Part shown: positions 7,700 through 16,647 of the stretch, in pieces
Position numbering within the stretch: the first letter of the stretch is position 1
Layout: each line of letters begins with the position of its first letter
Assembly (NCBI RefSeq): GCF_014230315.1
Contig: NZ_JACLAW010000004.1
Span: 62,001 to 126,000 of the forward strand
Reading direction: 5' to 3'
Origin: Novosphingobium flavum
Lineage (GTDB): Bacteria; Pseudomonadota; Alphaproteobacteria; Sphingomonadales; Sphingomonadaceae
DNA: 64,000 nucleotides
Position numbers and translations under genes: made by a program
Notes under the pieces: model-generated
The model's database searches: none
What the model was told of the DNA's origin: nothing
Seen by the model: only the letters and a program-made list of their open reading frames with translations

Positions 7700-10006
7700 A
7701 TGGCAGATGCAAGCACCAGCGTGACGGAACGGACCAGCCGGCTCCAGGTGGCGGCGGCGCGGCAGGAGGAGAGCGGCCACGGCATCGCCCGTCTGCCCAA
7801 GACCGCCATGGCCGCGATGGGCGTCACCGAGGGCGACGTGATCGAGATCGAGGGCAAGCGAATCACGGCGGCCCGCGTGGTTGCGGCCTATCCCGAGGAC
7901 GAGGGCCTGCAGGTGATTCGGCTCGACGGCCTGCAGCGCGCCAATGCCGAGGTCGGCTCGGGCGAGCACGTGGTGATTCGGCCCTCCCAGTCGCGCGCTG
8001 CCCAGCGCGTGGTCTTCGCCCCGGCGCAGAAGGACATGAAGCTGCAGGGCCCGGGGCAGGCGCTCAAGCGCAATTTCTTCCAGCGCCCGCTGGTGGCCGG
8101 CGACCTCGTTGCCACGGCCGGACAGCAGCAGGTGCGCGACATGCCGCCGCAGGTGGCGCGGATGTTCAACGCGCCGGCCTATGCCCTCACGCAGATCCGT
8201 CTCTCGGTGGTGAGCACCGTGCCCAAGGGCATCGTCCACATCGACGAGAACACCGAGGTCGAGCTGCGCGAGGAGTTCGAGGAACCGCGCACCAGCCGGG
8301 CCGACGTCAATTACGACGATGTCGGCGGGATGGGCGACACGATCCGCCAGCTGCGCGAGATGGTCGAACTGCCGCTGCGCTATCCCGAGCTGTTCACGCG
8401 CCTTGGCGTCGATCCGCCGCGCGGGGTTCTGCTCCATGGCCCGCCGGGAACGGGCAAGACGCGCCTCGCGCGGGCCGTGGCCAATGAGAGCGAGGCGAAC
8501 TTCCTCATCATCAACGGCCCGGAAATCGTCGGCTCGGCCTATGGCGAGAGCGAGCGGCGGCTGCGCGAGGTGTTTGAGGAGGCGGCCAAGAGCGCGCCTT
8601 CGATCATCTTCATCGACGAGATCGATTCGATCGCGCCCAAGCGCGGTGAGGTGCATGGCGAGACCGAGAAGCGGCTGGTGGCCCAACTCCTCACCCTGAT
8701 GGACGGGCTCCACGTGCGCTCCAACATCGTGGTCATCGCCGCGACCAATCGCCCTGACGCCATCGACGAGGCGCTGCGCCGCCCCGGCCGGTTCGATCGC
8801 GAGATCGTGATCGGCGTGCCCGACGAGAAGGGTCGGCGCGAGATCCTCGGCATCCACACCCGCGGCATGCCGCTGGCCCAGGGCGTCGACCTCGACGAAC
8901 TGGCGCGGACCACGCATGGCTTCGTCGGGGCAGACATTGCAGCCCTCGCCCGCGAGGCGGCGATCGAGGCAGTGCGCCGGATCATGCCGCAGCTCGATCT
9001 CGAGGCGCAGACCATCCCGCCCGAGGTGCTGGAAAGCCTGTCGGTCGAGCGGGATGACTTCCTCGAAGCCCTGAAGCGTGTCCAGCCGAGCGCGATGCGC
9101 GAGGTCATGGTCCAGGTGCCCAATATCGGGTGGGCCGACGTGGGCGGGCTGGGCGAGGCACAGGAACGCTTGCAGGAAGGGGTGGAATTGCCGCTGCGCA
9201 ATCCCGAGGCCTTCCACCGGCTTGGCATCCGGCCGGCCAAGGGCTTCCTGCTCTATGGTCCGCCCGGAACCGGCAAGACCCTGCTGGCCAAGGCCGTGGC
9301 CAAGGAGGCCGAAGCGAACTTCATCTCGATCAAGTCATCCGACCTGCTCTCCAAGTGGTACGGCGAGAGCGAGCAGCAGATATCGAAGCTGTTCGCCCGC
9401 GCCCGCCAGGTCGCGCCCTGCGTGGTCTTCATCGACGAGATCGACAGCCTCGTGCCGGCGCGCGGCTCGGGCGTGGGTGAGCCGCAGGTGACGGCGCGGG
9501 TGGTCAACACGATCCTGGCCGAGATGGACGGGCTGGAAGAGTTGCAGTCCGTCGTGGTGATCGGGGCGACCAACCGGCCGACCCTGGTCGATCCGGCGCT
9601 GCTGCGTCCGGGGCGGTTCGATGAGCTGGTCTATGTCGGCACGCCGGACCTTGCCGGGCGCGAGCATATCCTGCGCATCCACACGGCAAGAATGCCGCTG
9701 GCGGGCGATGTCGATCTTGCCGCGATCGCGCGGGAGACCGAGCGCTTCACCGGGGCTGACCTCGAGGACGTCGTGCGCCGGGCGGGGCTTTCCGCGATCC
9801 GCCGCATGGGCCGCGAGGTCGGAGCGGTTTCGGCTGTCGACTTTGCCGAGGCCATGACCGATTCGCGGGCGACCGTTACGCCGGAAATGGAGGACGAATA
9901 TGCGGCGATGAAGGGCGAGCTGAAGCGGCGGGCCATGGAAATGGCGCCGATCGGCTTCCTTGCGCCGGGCATGGTCCAGCCGACGCGCGAGAAGAAGCAC
10001 GGGTGA
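7700..10006 (+). CDS. CDC48/VCP-type AAA+ ATPase
   Basis: A 768-residue tandem AAA+ ATPase of the CDC48/p97 family. In archaea and eukaryotes these hexamers unfold or extract proteins; the role of bacterial members is little known. An N-terminal double-psi barrel type domain (about 15-185) precedes D1 (Walker A GPPGTGKT near 247, Walker B IIFIDEID near 302) and D2 (GPPGTGKT near 521, VVFIDEID near 575). Both domains keep the arginine-rich RRPGRFD/LRPGRFD box, so both look active. The start at 7700 is chosen because the N-domain begins there; an in-frame ATG at 7607 adds 31 unrelated residues. It stands alone, with no protease or ubiquitin-like partner nearby. Confidence 0.93.
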   Translation: MADASTSVTERTSRLQVAAARQEESGHGIARLPKTAMAAMGVTEGDVIEIEGKRITAARVVAAYPEDEGLQVIRLDGLQRANAEVGSGEHVVIRPSQSRAAQRVVFAPAQKDMKLQGPGQALKRNFFQRPLVAGDLVATAGQQQVRDMPPQVARMFNAPAYALTQIRLSVVSTVPKGIVHIDENTEVELREEFEEPRTSRADVNYDDVGGMGDTIRQLREMVELPLRYPELFTRLGVDPPRGVLLHGPPGTGKTRLARAVANESEANFLIINGPEIVGSAYGESERRLREVFEEAAKSAPSIIFIDEIDSIAPKRGEVHGETEKRLVAQLLTLMDGLHVRSNIVVIAATNRPDAIDEALRRPGRFDREIVIGVPDEKGRREILGIHTRGMPLAQGVDLDELARTTHGFVGADIAALAREAAIEAVRRIMPQLDLEAQTIPPEVLESLSVERDDFLEALKRVQPSAMREVMVQVPNIGWADVGGLGEAQERLQEGVELPLRNPEAFHRLGIRPAKGFLLYGPPGTGKTLLAKAVAKEAEANFISIKSSDLLSKWYGESEQQISKLFARARQVAPCVVFIDEIDSLVPARGSGVGEPQVTARVVNTILAEMDGLEELQSVVVIGATNRPTLVDPALLRPGRFDELVYVGTPDLAGREHILRIHTARMPLAGDVDLAAIARETERFTGADLEDVVRRAGLSAIRRMGREVGAVSAVDFAEAMTDSRATVTPEMEDEYAAMKGELKRRAMEMAPIGFLAPGMVQPTREKKHG

Positions 10007-10036
10007 ATCGGGGACGGGAGGCCGGGCGGCCTCCCG

Positions 10037-11143
10037 TCATTCCGCGCATTCGGCGGCGGCCGCGGCTTCCGGGGCGGCAACCGCCTGCGGCAATTCGCAG
10101 CGCAGCCATTCCAGCACTTCCTCGCGCAGGGCGAGGCGCAGCCGGGAGAGCGAGGCTGGGTCGGCCGCGCTCATCACCAGGGTCAGCTCGATCGCATCGA
10201 CCCGGGAGGCCGTGACCTGCAGCGCGCCGCTGCGCTGGTCCCATTCGGGATGGCCTGCCAGCAGCTCGTCATAGGCCTTGCGGATCGGCGCCACCGGCGT
10301 GCCGGGGCGGACGGTTATGATCACCGAGCCGGTGATCCCGCCGCCAACCCGGGTCCAGTTCTGGAAGGTCGTCTCGAGGAACTTTGCTGTCGGCACGATC
10401 AGGCGGCGTTCGTCGCTGGTCCGGATCACCACGTAGGTCATGCGGATGTCCTCGATCCGCCCGCTCTCGCCCTCGACCACGACGTGATCGTCGATCCGGA
10501 TCGGCTCGGTCAGCGCCATCTGGATCCCGGCGATCAGCGACTTGAGCGCGGGCTGGGCCGCGGCGCCGACGGCGAGGGCGGCAAGGCCCGCCGAAGTTAT
10601 CAGGGTCACGCCGACATTGCGCACTCCCGGGATCGAGAGGAGCATCAGCGCCACGGTGACGAAGACGATCACGAAAGACAATGAGCGCGAGAGGATCGCG
10701 ATCCGGGTGCGGCGGCTGCGCGCGCTCAGGCTGTCGTGCTCGAGCCGGGCGCGGCTGTCGAGCGCGAGGGCATAGGCCTTGACCAGTCGCAGCACGACCC
10801 AGCCGAGCAGGGCGGGCACGACGAAGCGATCGACCGCGCCCCACATCGTGGCCAGCAATGGGGCGGATTCGCCGGCCAGTTCGATCGCGAGGGCGACCAG
10901 CGACCAGCGCAGCGGTTCGCGCAGGCGGTTCACCACCAGTTCGTCCGTTTCCATGCTGGACAGCGCGGCGAGGCGCTTCAGCAGGCGGAACAGGGCGAGG
11001 TGGATCAGCAGGGCCAGGCTGACGGCAATGCCGGCTGCGATCGCGGCGCGGAGCAGTTCGGGGAGGAGATGCTGGAGATTGGCGAGCGTGGTGGAAATCA
11101 TGCGATCCAGGATAGTGGCGCCGGGAGGAGGGGCGGAGGACAT
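10037..11143 (-). CDS. MscS-type mechanosensitive ion channel
   Basis: An inner-membrane channel of 368 residues that would open under membrane tension to release solutes. It has hydrophobic helices at about 20-45, 75-120 and 150-190. The pore helix and the beta domain are recognisable from GLAALAVGAAAQPALKSLIAGIQMALTEP (about 192-220), followed by DHVVVEGESGRIEDI, the usual MscS segment. It begins 6 bases after the histidine kinase stop and is the last gene of the polA-kinase-channel unit. A second in-frame ATG lies at 11101. Confidence 0.9.
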   Translation of the reverse strand: MSSAPPPGATILDRMISTTLANLQHLLPELLRAAIAAGIAVSLALLIHLALFRLLKRLAALSSMETDELVVNRLREPLRWSLVALAIELAGESAPLLATMWGAVDRFVVPALLGWVVLRLVKAYALALDSRARLEHDSLSARSRRTRIAILSRSLSFVIVFVTVALMLLSIPGVRNVGVTLITSAGLAALAVGAAAQPALKSLIAGIQMALTEPIRIDDHVVVEGESGRIEDIRMTYVVIRTSDERRLIVPTAKFLETTFQNWTRVGGGITGSVIITVRPGTPVAPIRKAYDELLAGHPEWDQRSGALQVTASRVDAIELTLVMSAADPASLSRLRLALREEVLEWLRCELPQAVAAPEAAAAAECAE

Positions 11144-11149
11144 CGGTTC

Positions 11150-12439
11150 CTACTCTCCGAGCGGGATTTCGATCCGGACGACGATCCCGCCGGGCAGCAT
11201 GTCCCGCTCGATCCGGCCGCCGAGCTGGCGCGCCGAGCCTTCGACCAGGGTGCTGCCGAAGCCGCGCTTGGTCGTGGCTGCTGGGTCGACCGGGCGCGGC
11301 GGATGGCTCTCGCGCCAGTCCAGCCGGAGGCGGCCGTCGCTGACCTGCCAGTCCACCGTGAGTTCGCCGCCGGGCTGGGCCCAGGCGCCGTATTTCACGG
11401 CATTGGTGGCCAGTTCGTGCAGGGCGAGGCCGAACGGGACCACGGCGCGTTCGGGCAGTTCCAGCTCGGGCCCGTTGATCCGGCAGCCGTTTTCCGGGCT
11501 ACGGTAAGGCTTGAGCGTGACCTCGACGAGGTCGCTAAGCCGGGCACTGCGTTTGGCCGAACGACCTTGCGTGACCTCGTGGGCCATCAGCAGGGCGTGG
11601 ATCCGCTCGGCGATGCGGTCGACCACGGGCTTGGCCTCGGGCTGGTCGCGCCCGGTCATCTTGACGATGGCGAGGACCACGGCGAACAGGTTCTTGACCC
11701 GGTGATTGAGCTCGCGGGCCAGCAGGTCGGCCTGATCGCGGGCGAGGGCGAGTTCGGCGGCATGTTCCGCGCGCGCCTCTGCATCGGCAGTGCGAATGAC
11801 CTGCATCAGCCCCAGGCCGAGGGCGAAAACGATGAAGACCAGGAGGATGGCGAGGATCGGCAGAATCCGCGCTTCCGAGGCGGTCGCCTCGTCGCGCGAG
11901 GTGTTGAACGAGGCCAGTTCGAGCGTCTCGAGTTCGCCGATCGCGCGGCGCAGGCGCTCCATCACGTCCTGCCCCTCGTCGGTCAGGATACGGCGCCGGG
12001 CCTCGAGCAGGCCGCCGCCGCGGATCTCGGCCACGGTCTCGTCCATCTCGGCGAACTTGGCCACGCTGAGATGCTCGATCTCGCTCAGCAGCTCGCGCTT
12101 GCGGGGCGAGATGTCGCCGCCCATCAGCTCGCGCAGGCGGGCGATCGTGGGCCGGTACTGTTCTCGCGCGACGATGTAGGGCGAGAGATAGCGCCGGTCG
12201 AGCGTGATGAAATAGCCGCGCTGCCCGGTCTCGGCATTGACCGCGGTGCGGCTGAGATCGTGCAGTGCCAGCAGTACGGCGTTAGTCTGCCCGGCCTGGG
12301 CGCGCTGGCTGCGTTCGGCGTCGATCGTCTTCCACACAAGGAGCACGGCGCCGATCATCGTCGCCGCGACCAGGGTCAGCAGCAGCAGCGTCTTGAGGTG
12401 CGGACCCCTGCGCCAGCGCGAGATCAGGCCGGGCGCCAT
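11150..12439 (-). CDS. CHASE3-domain HWE-type sensor histidine kinase
   Basis: A 429-residue membrane sensor kinase. A transmembrane helix (about 15-36) is followed by an extracytoplasmic helical domain with the CHASE3 hallmark AETGQRGYFITLDRRYLSPY, a second helix (about 190-215) and a cytoplasmic kinase. The phospho-acceptor region LARELNHRVKNLFAVV, the HELATNAVKYGAW box and a WRE motif place it in the HWE/HisKA_2 group. In alphaproteobacteria this group often works with PhyR-type general stress signalling. No response regulator is adjacent. It starts 2 bases after the polA stop. Confidence 0.9.
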   Translation of the reverse strand: MAPGLISRWRRGPHLKTLLLLTLVAATMIGAVLLVWKTIDAERSQRAQAGQTNAVLLALHDLSRTAVNAETGQRGYFITLDRRYLSPYIVAREQYRPTIARLRELMGGDISPRKRELLSEIEHLSVAKFAEMDETVAEIRGGGLLEARRRILTDEGQDVMERLRRAIGELETLELASFNTSRDEATASEARILPILAILLVFIVFALGLGLMQVIRTADAEARAEHAAELALARDQADLLARELNHRVKNLFAVVLAIVKMTGRDQPEAKPVVDRIAERIHALLMAHEVTQGRSAKRSARLSDLVEVTLKPYRSPENGCRINGPELELPERAVVPFGLALHELATNAVKYGAWAQPGGELTVDWQVSDGRLRLDWRESHPPRPVDPAATTKRGFGSTLVEGSARQLGGRIERDMLPGGIVVRIEIPLGE

Positions 12440-12441
12440 GG

Positions 12442-15315
12442 TCAGTGCGCCGCGCCCCAGTTGGGGCCGGAGCCGATCTCGATCCCGAGCGGGACGTCGA
12501 GCCCGACCGAAGGCAGGGCGGCCTCGGCCATGACCCGCTCGATCACCGGCGAGGCGGCGGCGACGTCGCCCTCGGGCAGTTCGAACACCAGTTCGTCGTG
12601 GACCTGGAGCAGCATCCGCACGTGGCCGAGACCGGCGGCGGCGAGCGCCGGGCCCATGCGGACCATGGCGCGCTTGATGATGTCGGCGCTGGTGCCCTGG
12701 ATCGGGGCGTTAATCGCGGCGCGTTCGGACCCCGCGCGTTCGTTCGGGTTGCTCGCGTTGATCCGGGGGAACCAGGTCTTGCGGCCGAACAGGGTCTGCG
12801 AATAGCCCTTCTCGCGCACGCTCTCGAGCGTGGCGTGGATGTAGCGGCGGATGCCGGGGAAGCGCTCGTAATAGCGGTCGATCATCGCCTGGGCCTCGTC
12901 GGACGAGACCCCGAGCCGGCCGGCGAGGCCCCAGCGGGAAATGCCGTAGAGGATGGCGAAGTTGATGGTCTTGGCCCGGCCGCGGGTGTCGCGGTCGACC
13001 AGCCCGAACATTTCCATCGCGGTGCGGGCGTGAATGTCCTCGCCGGCCGCGAAGGCTTCCTTGAGGCTGGGCACGTCGGCCATATGCGCGGCGAGGCGCA
13101 GCTCGATCTGCGAATAGTCGGCCGCGAGCAGGACATGGCCCGGCTCGGCCACGAAGGCTTCGCGGATCTGGCGGCCGATCTCGGTGCGGATCGGGATGTT
13201 CTGGAGATTGGGCTCGGTGCTGGAAAGCCGCCCGGTCTGCGCGCCGACCAGGCTGTAGGAGGTGTGGACCCGGCCGGTCTCGGGGTTGATCGCGGCCTGC
13301 AGCGCGTCGGTATAGGTCGACTTGAGCTTGGAGAGCTGGCGCCATTCCAGCACCTTGGTCGCCACCGGGGCGCCGCCCTGCGAGGCGAGGCCTTCGAGGA
13401 TGGCCTGGTCGGTCGAATACTGGCCGCTCTTGCCCTTGCGTCCGCCCTTGTAGCCGAGCTTGTCGAACAGGATGTCGCCCAGCTGCTTGGGGCTGCCGAT
13501 GGTGAATTCCTGCCCGGCGAGGCCGTAGATCTCCTGCTCCAGCGCGCCGATCGCATGGGCGAATTCGGTCGAGAGGCGGGCGAGGCGGTCGCGGTCGACC
13601 TTGATTCCGTGGCGCTCCATCTGGGCGACGACCGGGATCAGCGGGCGATCGACCCGCTCGTAGACGCGGGTGGCCGCTTCCTCGGCGAGGCGGGGCTTCA
13701 GCTTGCGATGGAGCCGCCAGGTCACGTCGGCGTCTTCGGCCGCGTACTGCGTCGCGCGGTCGAGCGGGACCTCGCCGAAGGGGATCTGCTTCTTGCCGGA
13801 ACCGCAGATCTCCTTGAAGGTCAGGGTGGTGTGACCAAGGTGGCGGGTGGACAGCTCATCCATCCCGTGGCCGCCGCCGATCCCGTCCTCGCTGCGCCCG
13901 GCATCGAGATCGAAGCTGATGATCATCGTGTCGTCGACCGGGCCGACGTTGACGCCGTGGCGGGCGAGCACGTTGAGATCGTACTTGGCGTTCTGGCCGA
14001 TCTTGAGCACGGCATCGCTTTCCAGCAGCGGCTTGAGCAGGGCGAGGGCCTCGGCCTTGGCAACCTGCGTGGGCACTTCGGAAAACATGTCGGCCCCGCC
14101 GTGGCCGAGCGGGATGTAGCAGGCATCGTTGGGCCCGAGCGCGAGGCTGATCCCGGCCAGATCGGCGCGCATGGCATCGAGGCTGGAGGTCTCGGTATCG
14201 AAGGCCACCTTGCGGGCGGCGAAGGCCCGGGCGATCCAGTGTTCTAGCCGCTCGCGGGTCTGGACGCATTCATAGGCTTCACGAGTGACCGCAGGCATTT
14301 CGGGCAAGGCCTGACGGCTGCCCGAGGGCGCGGCCGGGGCGGGGGCATTTTCGGGCTTGGCCGGGTGGAGCTGGGTCTTGGGGCCCGGCGCGGCCTGGCC
14401 GCCGTCGAGCCGCTTGAGCAGGCTGGTGAAGCCATGTTCGCTCAGGAATTCGGCCAGCGGCGGCTTGGGAATGACCCCGAGCTTGAGCGCGTCGAGCTCG
14501 ATCGGCAGCGGGCAATCTTCCTTGAGCTGGACCAGACGGCGCGAGAGGCGGGCCATGTCGGCCTGCTCGATCAGGCTTTCGCGCAGCTTGCCCGGCTTCA
14601 TCGTGGGCGCGGCGGCCAGCGCGCCTTCGAGGCTGCCGTGTTCCTGGATCAGCTTGGTCGCGGTCTTGGGCCCGATCCCGCGGATGCCGGGCACGTTGTC
14701 GACCGAATCGCCCATCAGCGCGAGGACATCGCCGACCAGTTCGGGCAGGACGCCGAACTTCTCGACCACTTCGGGAACGTCGATCCGCTGGTTCTTCATC
14801 GTGTCGAGCATGTCGACGCAGCCGCCCTCGACTTTCTCGCCATCGGGCCCGACATGCGGCTCGGCGCACTGGCCGACCAGCTGCATCAGGTCCTTGTCCG
14901 AGGAAACGATGGTCACGTCCCAGCCGCGCCGGGCCGCCTCGCGCGCGTAGGAGGCGATCATGTCGTCGGCCTCGACATCGTCTTCCTCGACCAGCGGCAG
15001 GCTGAAGGCGCGGGTGGCGACGCGGATCAGCGGGAACTGAGGGACGAGGTCTTCCGGCGCGGGTGGGCGATTGGCCTTGTACTGATCGTACATCGCGTTG
15101 CGGAACGAGGTGCCGGCCTTGTCGAGAATCACCGCGAGGTGAGTCGGCCCGTCCGCCTCGTGCAGGTCCTGCGCCAGCTTCCACAACATCGTGGTATAGC
15201 CATAGACCGCGCCGACCGGGGTTCCCTGCGGATTGGTCAGGGGCGGAAGGCGGTGATAGGCGCGGAAGATGTAGGCCGATCCATCGACCAGGTAGAGATG
15301 CTGCTTGGACTCCAT
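12442..15315 (-). CDS. polA: DNA polymerase I
   Basis: Repair and Okazaki-processing polymerase of 957 residues with all three modules: 5'-nuclease (about 1-300, with FDTETS-type acidic motifs absent and the helix-hairpin-helix GIGPKTATKLI present), 3'-5' exonuclease (about 345-540, catalytic FDTETSSLD intact) and polymerase (about 560-957, with DYSQIELR and QVHDELVFE). The proofreading site looks active, unlike in some bacterial lineages. It heads a minus-strand unit with a histidine kinase and MscS channel separated by only 2 and 6 bases. Confidence 0.98.
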   Translation of the reverse strand: MESKQHLYLVDGSAYIFRAYHRLPPLTNPQGTPVGAVYGYTTMLWKLAQDLHEADGPTHLAVILDKAGTSFRNAMYDQYKANRPPAPEDLVPQFPLIRVATRAFSLPLVEEDDVEADDMIASYAREAARRGWDVTIVSSDKDLMQLVGQCAEPHVGPDGEKVEGGCVDMLDTMKNQRIDVPEVVEKFGVLPELVGDVLALMGDSVDNVPGIRGIGPKTATKLIQEHGSLEGALAAAPTMKPGKLRESLIEQADMARLSRRLVQLKEDCPLPIELDALKLGVIPKPPLAEFLSEHGFTSLLKRLDGGQAAPGPKTQLHPAKPENAPAPAAPSGSRQALPEMPAVTREAYECVQTRERLEHWIARAFAARKVAFDTETSSLDAMRADLAGISLALGPNDACYIPLGHGGADMFSEVPTQVAKAEALALLKPLLESDAVLKIGQNAKYDLNVLARHGVNVGPVDDTMIISFDLDAGRSEDGIGGGHGMDELSTRHLGHTTLTFKEICGSGKKQIPFGEVPLDRATQYAAEDADVTWRLHRKLKPRLAEEAATRVYERVDRPLIPVVAQMERHGIKVDRDRLARLSTEFAHAIGALEQEIYGLAGQEFTIGSPKQLGDILFDKLGYKGGRKGKSGQYSTDQAILEGLASQGGAPVATKVLEWRQLSKLKSTYTDALQAAINPETGRVHTSYSLVGAQTGRLSSTEPNLQNIPIRTEIGRQIREAFVAEPGHVLLAADYSQIELRLAAHMADVPSLKEAFAAGEDIHARTAMEMFGLVDRDTRGRAKTINFAILYGISRWGLAGRLGVSSDEAQAMIDRYYERFPGIRRYIHATLESVREKGYSQTLFGRKTWFPRINASNPNERAGSERAAINAPIQGTSADIIKRAMVRMGPALAAAGLGHVRMLLQVHDELVFELPEGDVAAASPVIERVMAEAALPSVGLDVPLGIEIGSGPNWGAAH

Positions 15316-15642
15316 CGCGGCTGTCTAGCACCCCTATCGGGCTATGCCAGTGCCATCGGGCGACGACGCCAAATGCGGCGCACAATCTGCACGAATGGGG
15401 CGAGCGCGGCCACAACCTCGCCACAATTGCCTATTAGCAAGAGACACGATTGGCGGAATCCCGTCATTTTCGCGGCGAATCGCGTGGGTGCATGCGACTA
15501 TCGCTTGCAACGTCCTTCCAAGGCGATTAATTGGCGTGGCGAAGTCTACTGTCGCGGTAGGCTTTGTGCCAGGTCTTGCGGTGCCCCTTTGTCGGGCTTG
15601 CGGGGCCGGGCATGGTCCACTCGCTGATCAAGGATATCTTTC
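15316..15642. other. Divergent gap between polA and the first small lipoprotein
   Basis: No credible gene. It should hold the promoters of polA (leftward) and the first lipoprotein (rightward). Its right end shares the block ATGGTCCACTCGCTG with the leader of the second lipoprotein, so the duplication included regulatory DNA. No clear promoter could be assigned. Confidence 0.4.
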
Positions 15643-15831
15643 ATGCGCAAGCTCGTTCTCGTCGCTGCCGCCACCGCCGGCGTTCTCGCTCTCTCGGCCT
15701 GCAAGGGCGAAGAAGCTGCTCCCGAAGCGACCGAAACCGCTGCTGCCGAAGCCACCGACGTTGCGACCGACGTCGCCACCGAAGCTTCGACCGAAGCCGC
15801 TGCCGAAGCCACCACTGCCGCTGCTCAGTAA
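15643..15831 (+). CDS. Small Ala/Glu/Thr-rich lipoprotein 1
   Basis: A 62-residue predicted lipoprotein: MRK start, hydrophobic core and lipobox LSAC with Cys20. It is followed by a low-complexity mature part made almost only of Ala, Glu, Thr and Val, with repeats of ATDVATEAS type. The role is unknown; such peptides could be envelope spacers. It is the first of three related genes. An AAGGATATC ribosome site precedes the ATG, and a strong terminator follows at 15858. Because of the signal peptide, the context and a paralogue with the same leader, it is very probably real. Confidence 0.75.
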   Translation: MRKLVLVAAATAGVLALSACKGEEAAPEATETAAAEATDVATDVATEASTEAAAEATTAAAQ

Positions 15832-15857
15832 TCAGCAGCCAGTTGGCTTTCAGGAAG

Positions 15858-15892
15858 GGCGCGCGGGACTTGTCCCGCGCGCCTTTTCTTTT
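15858..15892 (+). terminator. Rho-independent terminator after lipoprotein 1
   Basis: A perfect 12-bp GC-rich stem (GGCGCGCGGGAC 15858-15869 with its complement 15872-15883) and a two-base apparent loop, followed by TTTTCTTTT. Confidence 0.8.
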
Positions 15893-16028
15893 GTCCTGAT
15901 CGCGGGTTGTTGCATTGCGGTGGACGGGCTCGCGGGTGCGATTGACTGACTGGCGCCGGTAAGGCACAACCCGCGTCGCCCGGCTTCGACGGCCGGGGAT
16001 GGTCCACTCGCTGTAAGGATTACCATTC

Positions 16029-16208
16029 ATGCGCAAGATCGTTCTCGCTGCCGCCGCCGCCGCCGGTGTTCTCGCTCTCGCCGCCTGCAAGAGCGAAGCT
16101 CCTGCCCCGGAAGCCACCGAAGCCTCGGCTGAACCGGCGATGGAAGCGACTGCCACCGACACTGCCGCGGCCACCGAGGAAGCGACCAGCGAAGCCGCGA
16201 AGATGTAA
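16029..16208 (+). CDS. Small Ala/Glu-rich lipoprotein 2
   Basis: A 59-residue paralogue of the gene at 15643. The signal sequence is nearly identical (MRKIVLAAAAAAGVLALAAC, Cys20 as lipidation site), and the acidic low-complexity tail is rich in EA and AT dipeptides. The upstream leader shares ATGGTCCACTCGCTG with gene 1, and a TAAGGATT ribosome site lies close to the ATG. A terminator follows at 16234. Function unknown. Confidence 0.75.
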   Translation: MRKIVLAAAAAAGVLALAACKSEAPAPEATEASAEPAMEATATDTAAATEEATSEAAKM

Positions 16209-16233
16209 TCTTCGCCGCACGGCGAATTTTCGA

Positions 16234-16267
16234 GGGCGCGGGAAGCACATCGCTTCCCGCGCCCTTT
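16234..16267 (+). terminator. Rho-independent terminator after lipoprotein 2
   Basis: A perfect 13-bp stem (GGGCGCGGGAAGC 16234-16246 with 16252-16264) and a 5-base loop, followed by TTT. A weaker hairpin TTCGCCG-CA-CGGCGAA plus TTTT lies directly before it. Confidence 0.75.
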
Positions 16268-16363
16268 CGTTTGCATCGCTTGGGGTGACATAGCGCCGTG
16301 CGGAACCAGCGGGAGCGCGCGACATTGTTGGGGGGTGTTCTCATCGCTGTAAGGAATGACCCC

Positions 16364-16627
16364 ATGCGCAATTCCCTGACCGCCTTTGCATTCGCCCCCG
16401 CCCTGCTCTGCGCTACCGTCGCCGCCGGTCTGACCGGCTGTTCGCAGAAGACCGAGGATGCCGCGGCCACGGCCGCCGATTCCGCCGCTTCCGACGCGGC
16501 CACCAATGCCGCGGTTGCCGCCGATGCCGTGGCCGGGGCGGCCAGCGACGCCGCGACGGACGCGGCCGACGCCATCCGCAGCGCGGGTGACAAGGCCTCC
16601 CAGGCCGCTACCGAGGCGGCGCGCTGA
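16364..16627 (+). CDS. Small Ala-rich lipoprotein 3
   Basis: An 87-residue predicted lipoprotein with lipobox LTGC (Cys26) and a mature part of AADAA/ASDAAT repeats that would form an amphipathic helix. It is more diverged than the two upstream paralogues. The start at 16364 begins the signal sequence and follows AAGGAATGACCCC; an ATG at 16298 adds a charged extension that would spoil the signal. It converges with the haemoglobin gene. Confidence 0.72.
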   Translation: MRNSLTAFAFAPALLCATVAAGLTGCSQKTEDAAATAADSAASDAATNAAVAADAVAGAASDAATDAADAIRSAGDKASQAATEAAR

Positions 16628-16647
16628 TCAATCCGGAGGGCCCGGCC

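Noticed and set aside
15942..15970. TTGACT-N17-CACAAC upstream of the second lipoprotein.
   Set aside because: The -35 is good but the -10 is poor and the first gene's leader lacks an equivalent, so it was not called as a promoter.
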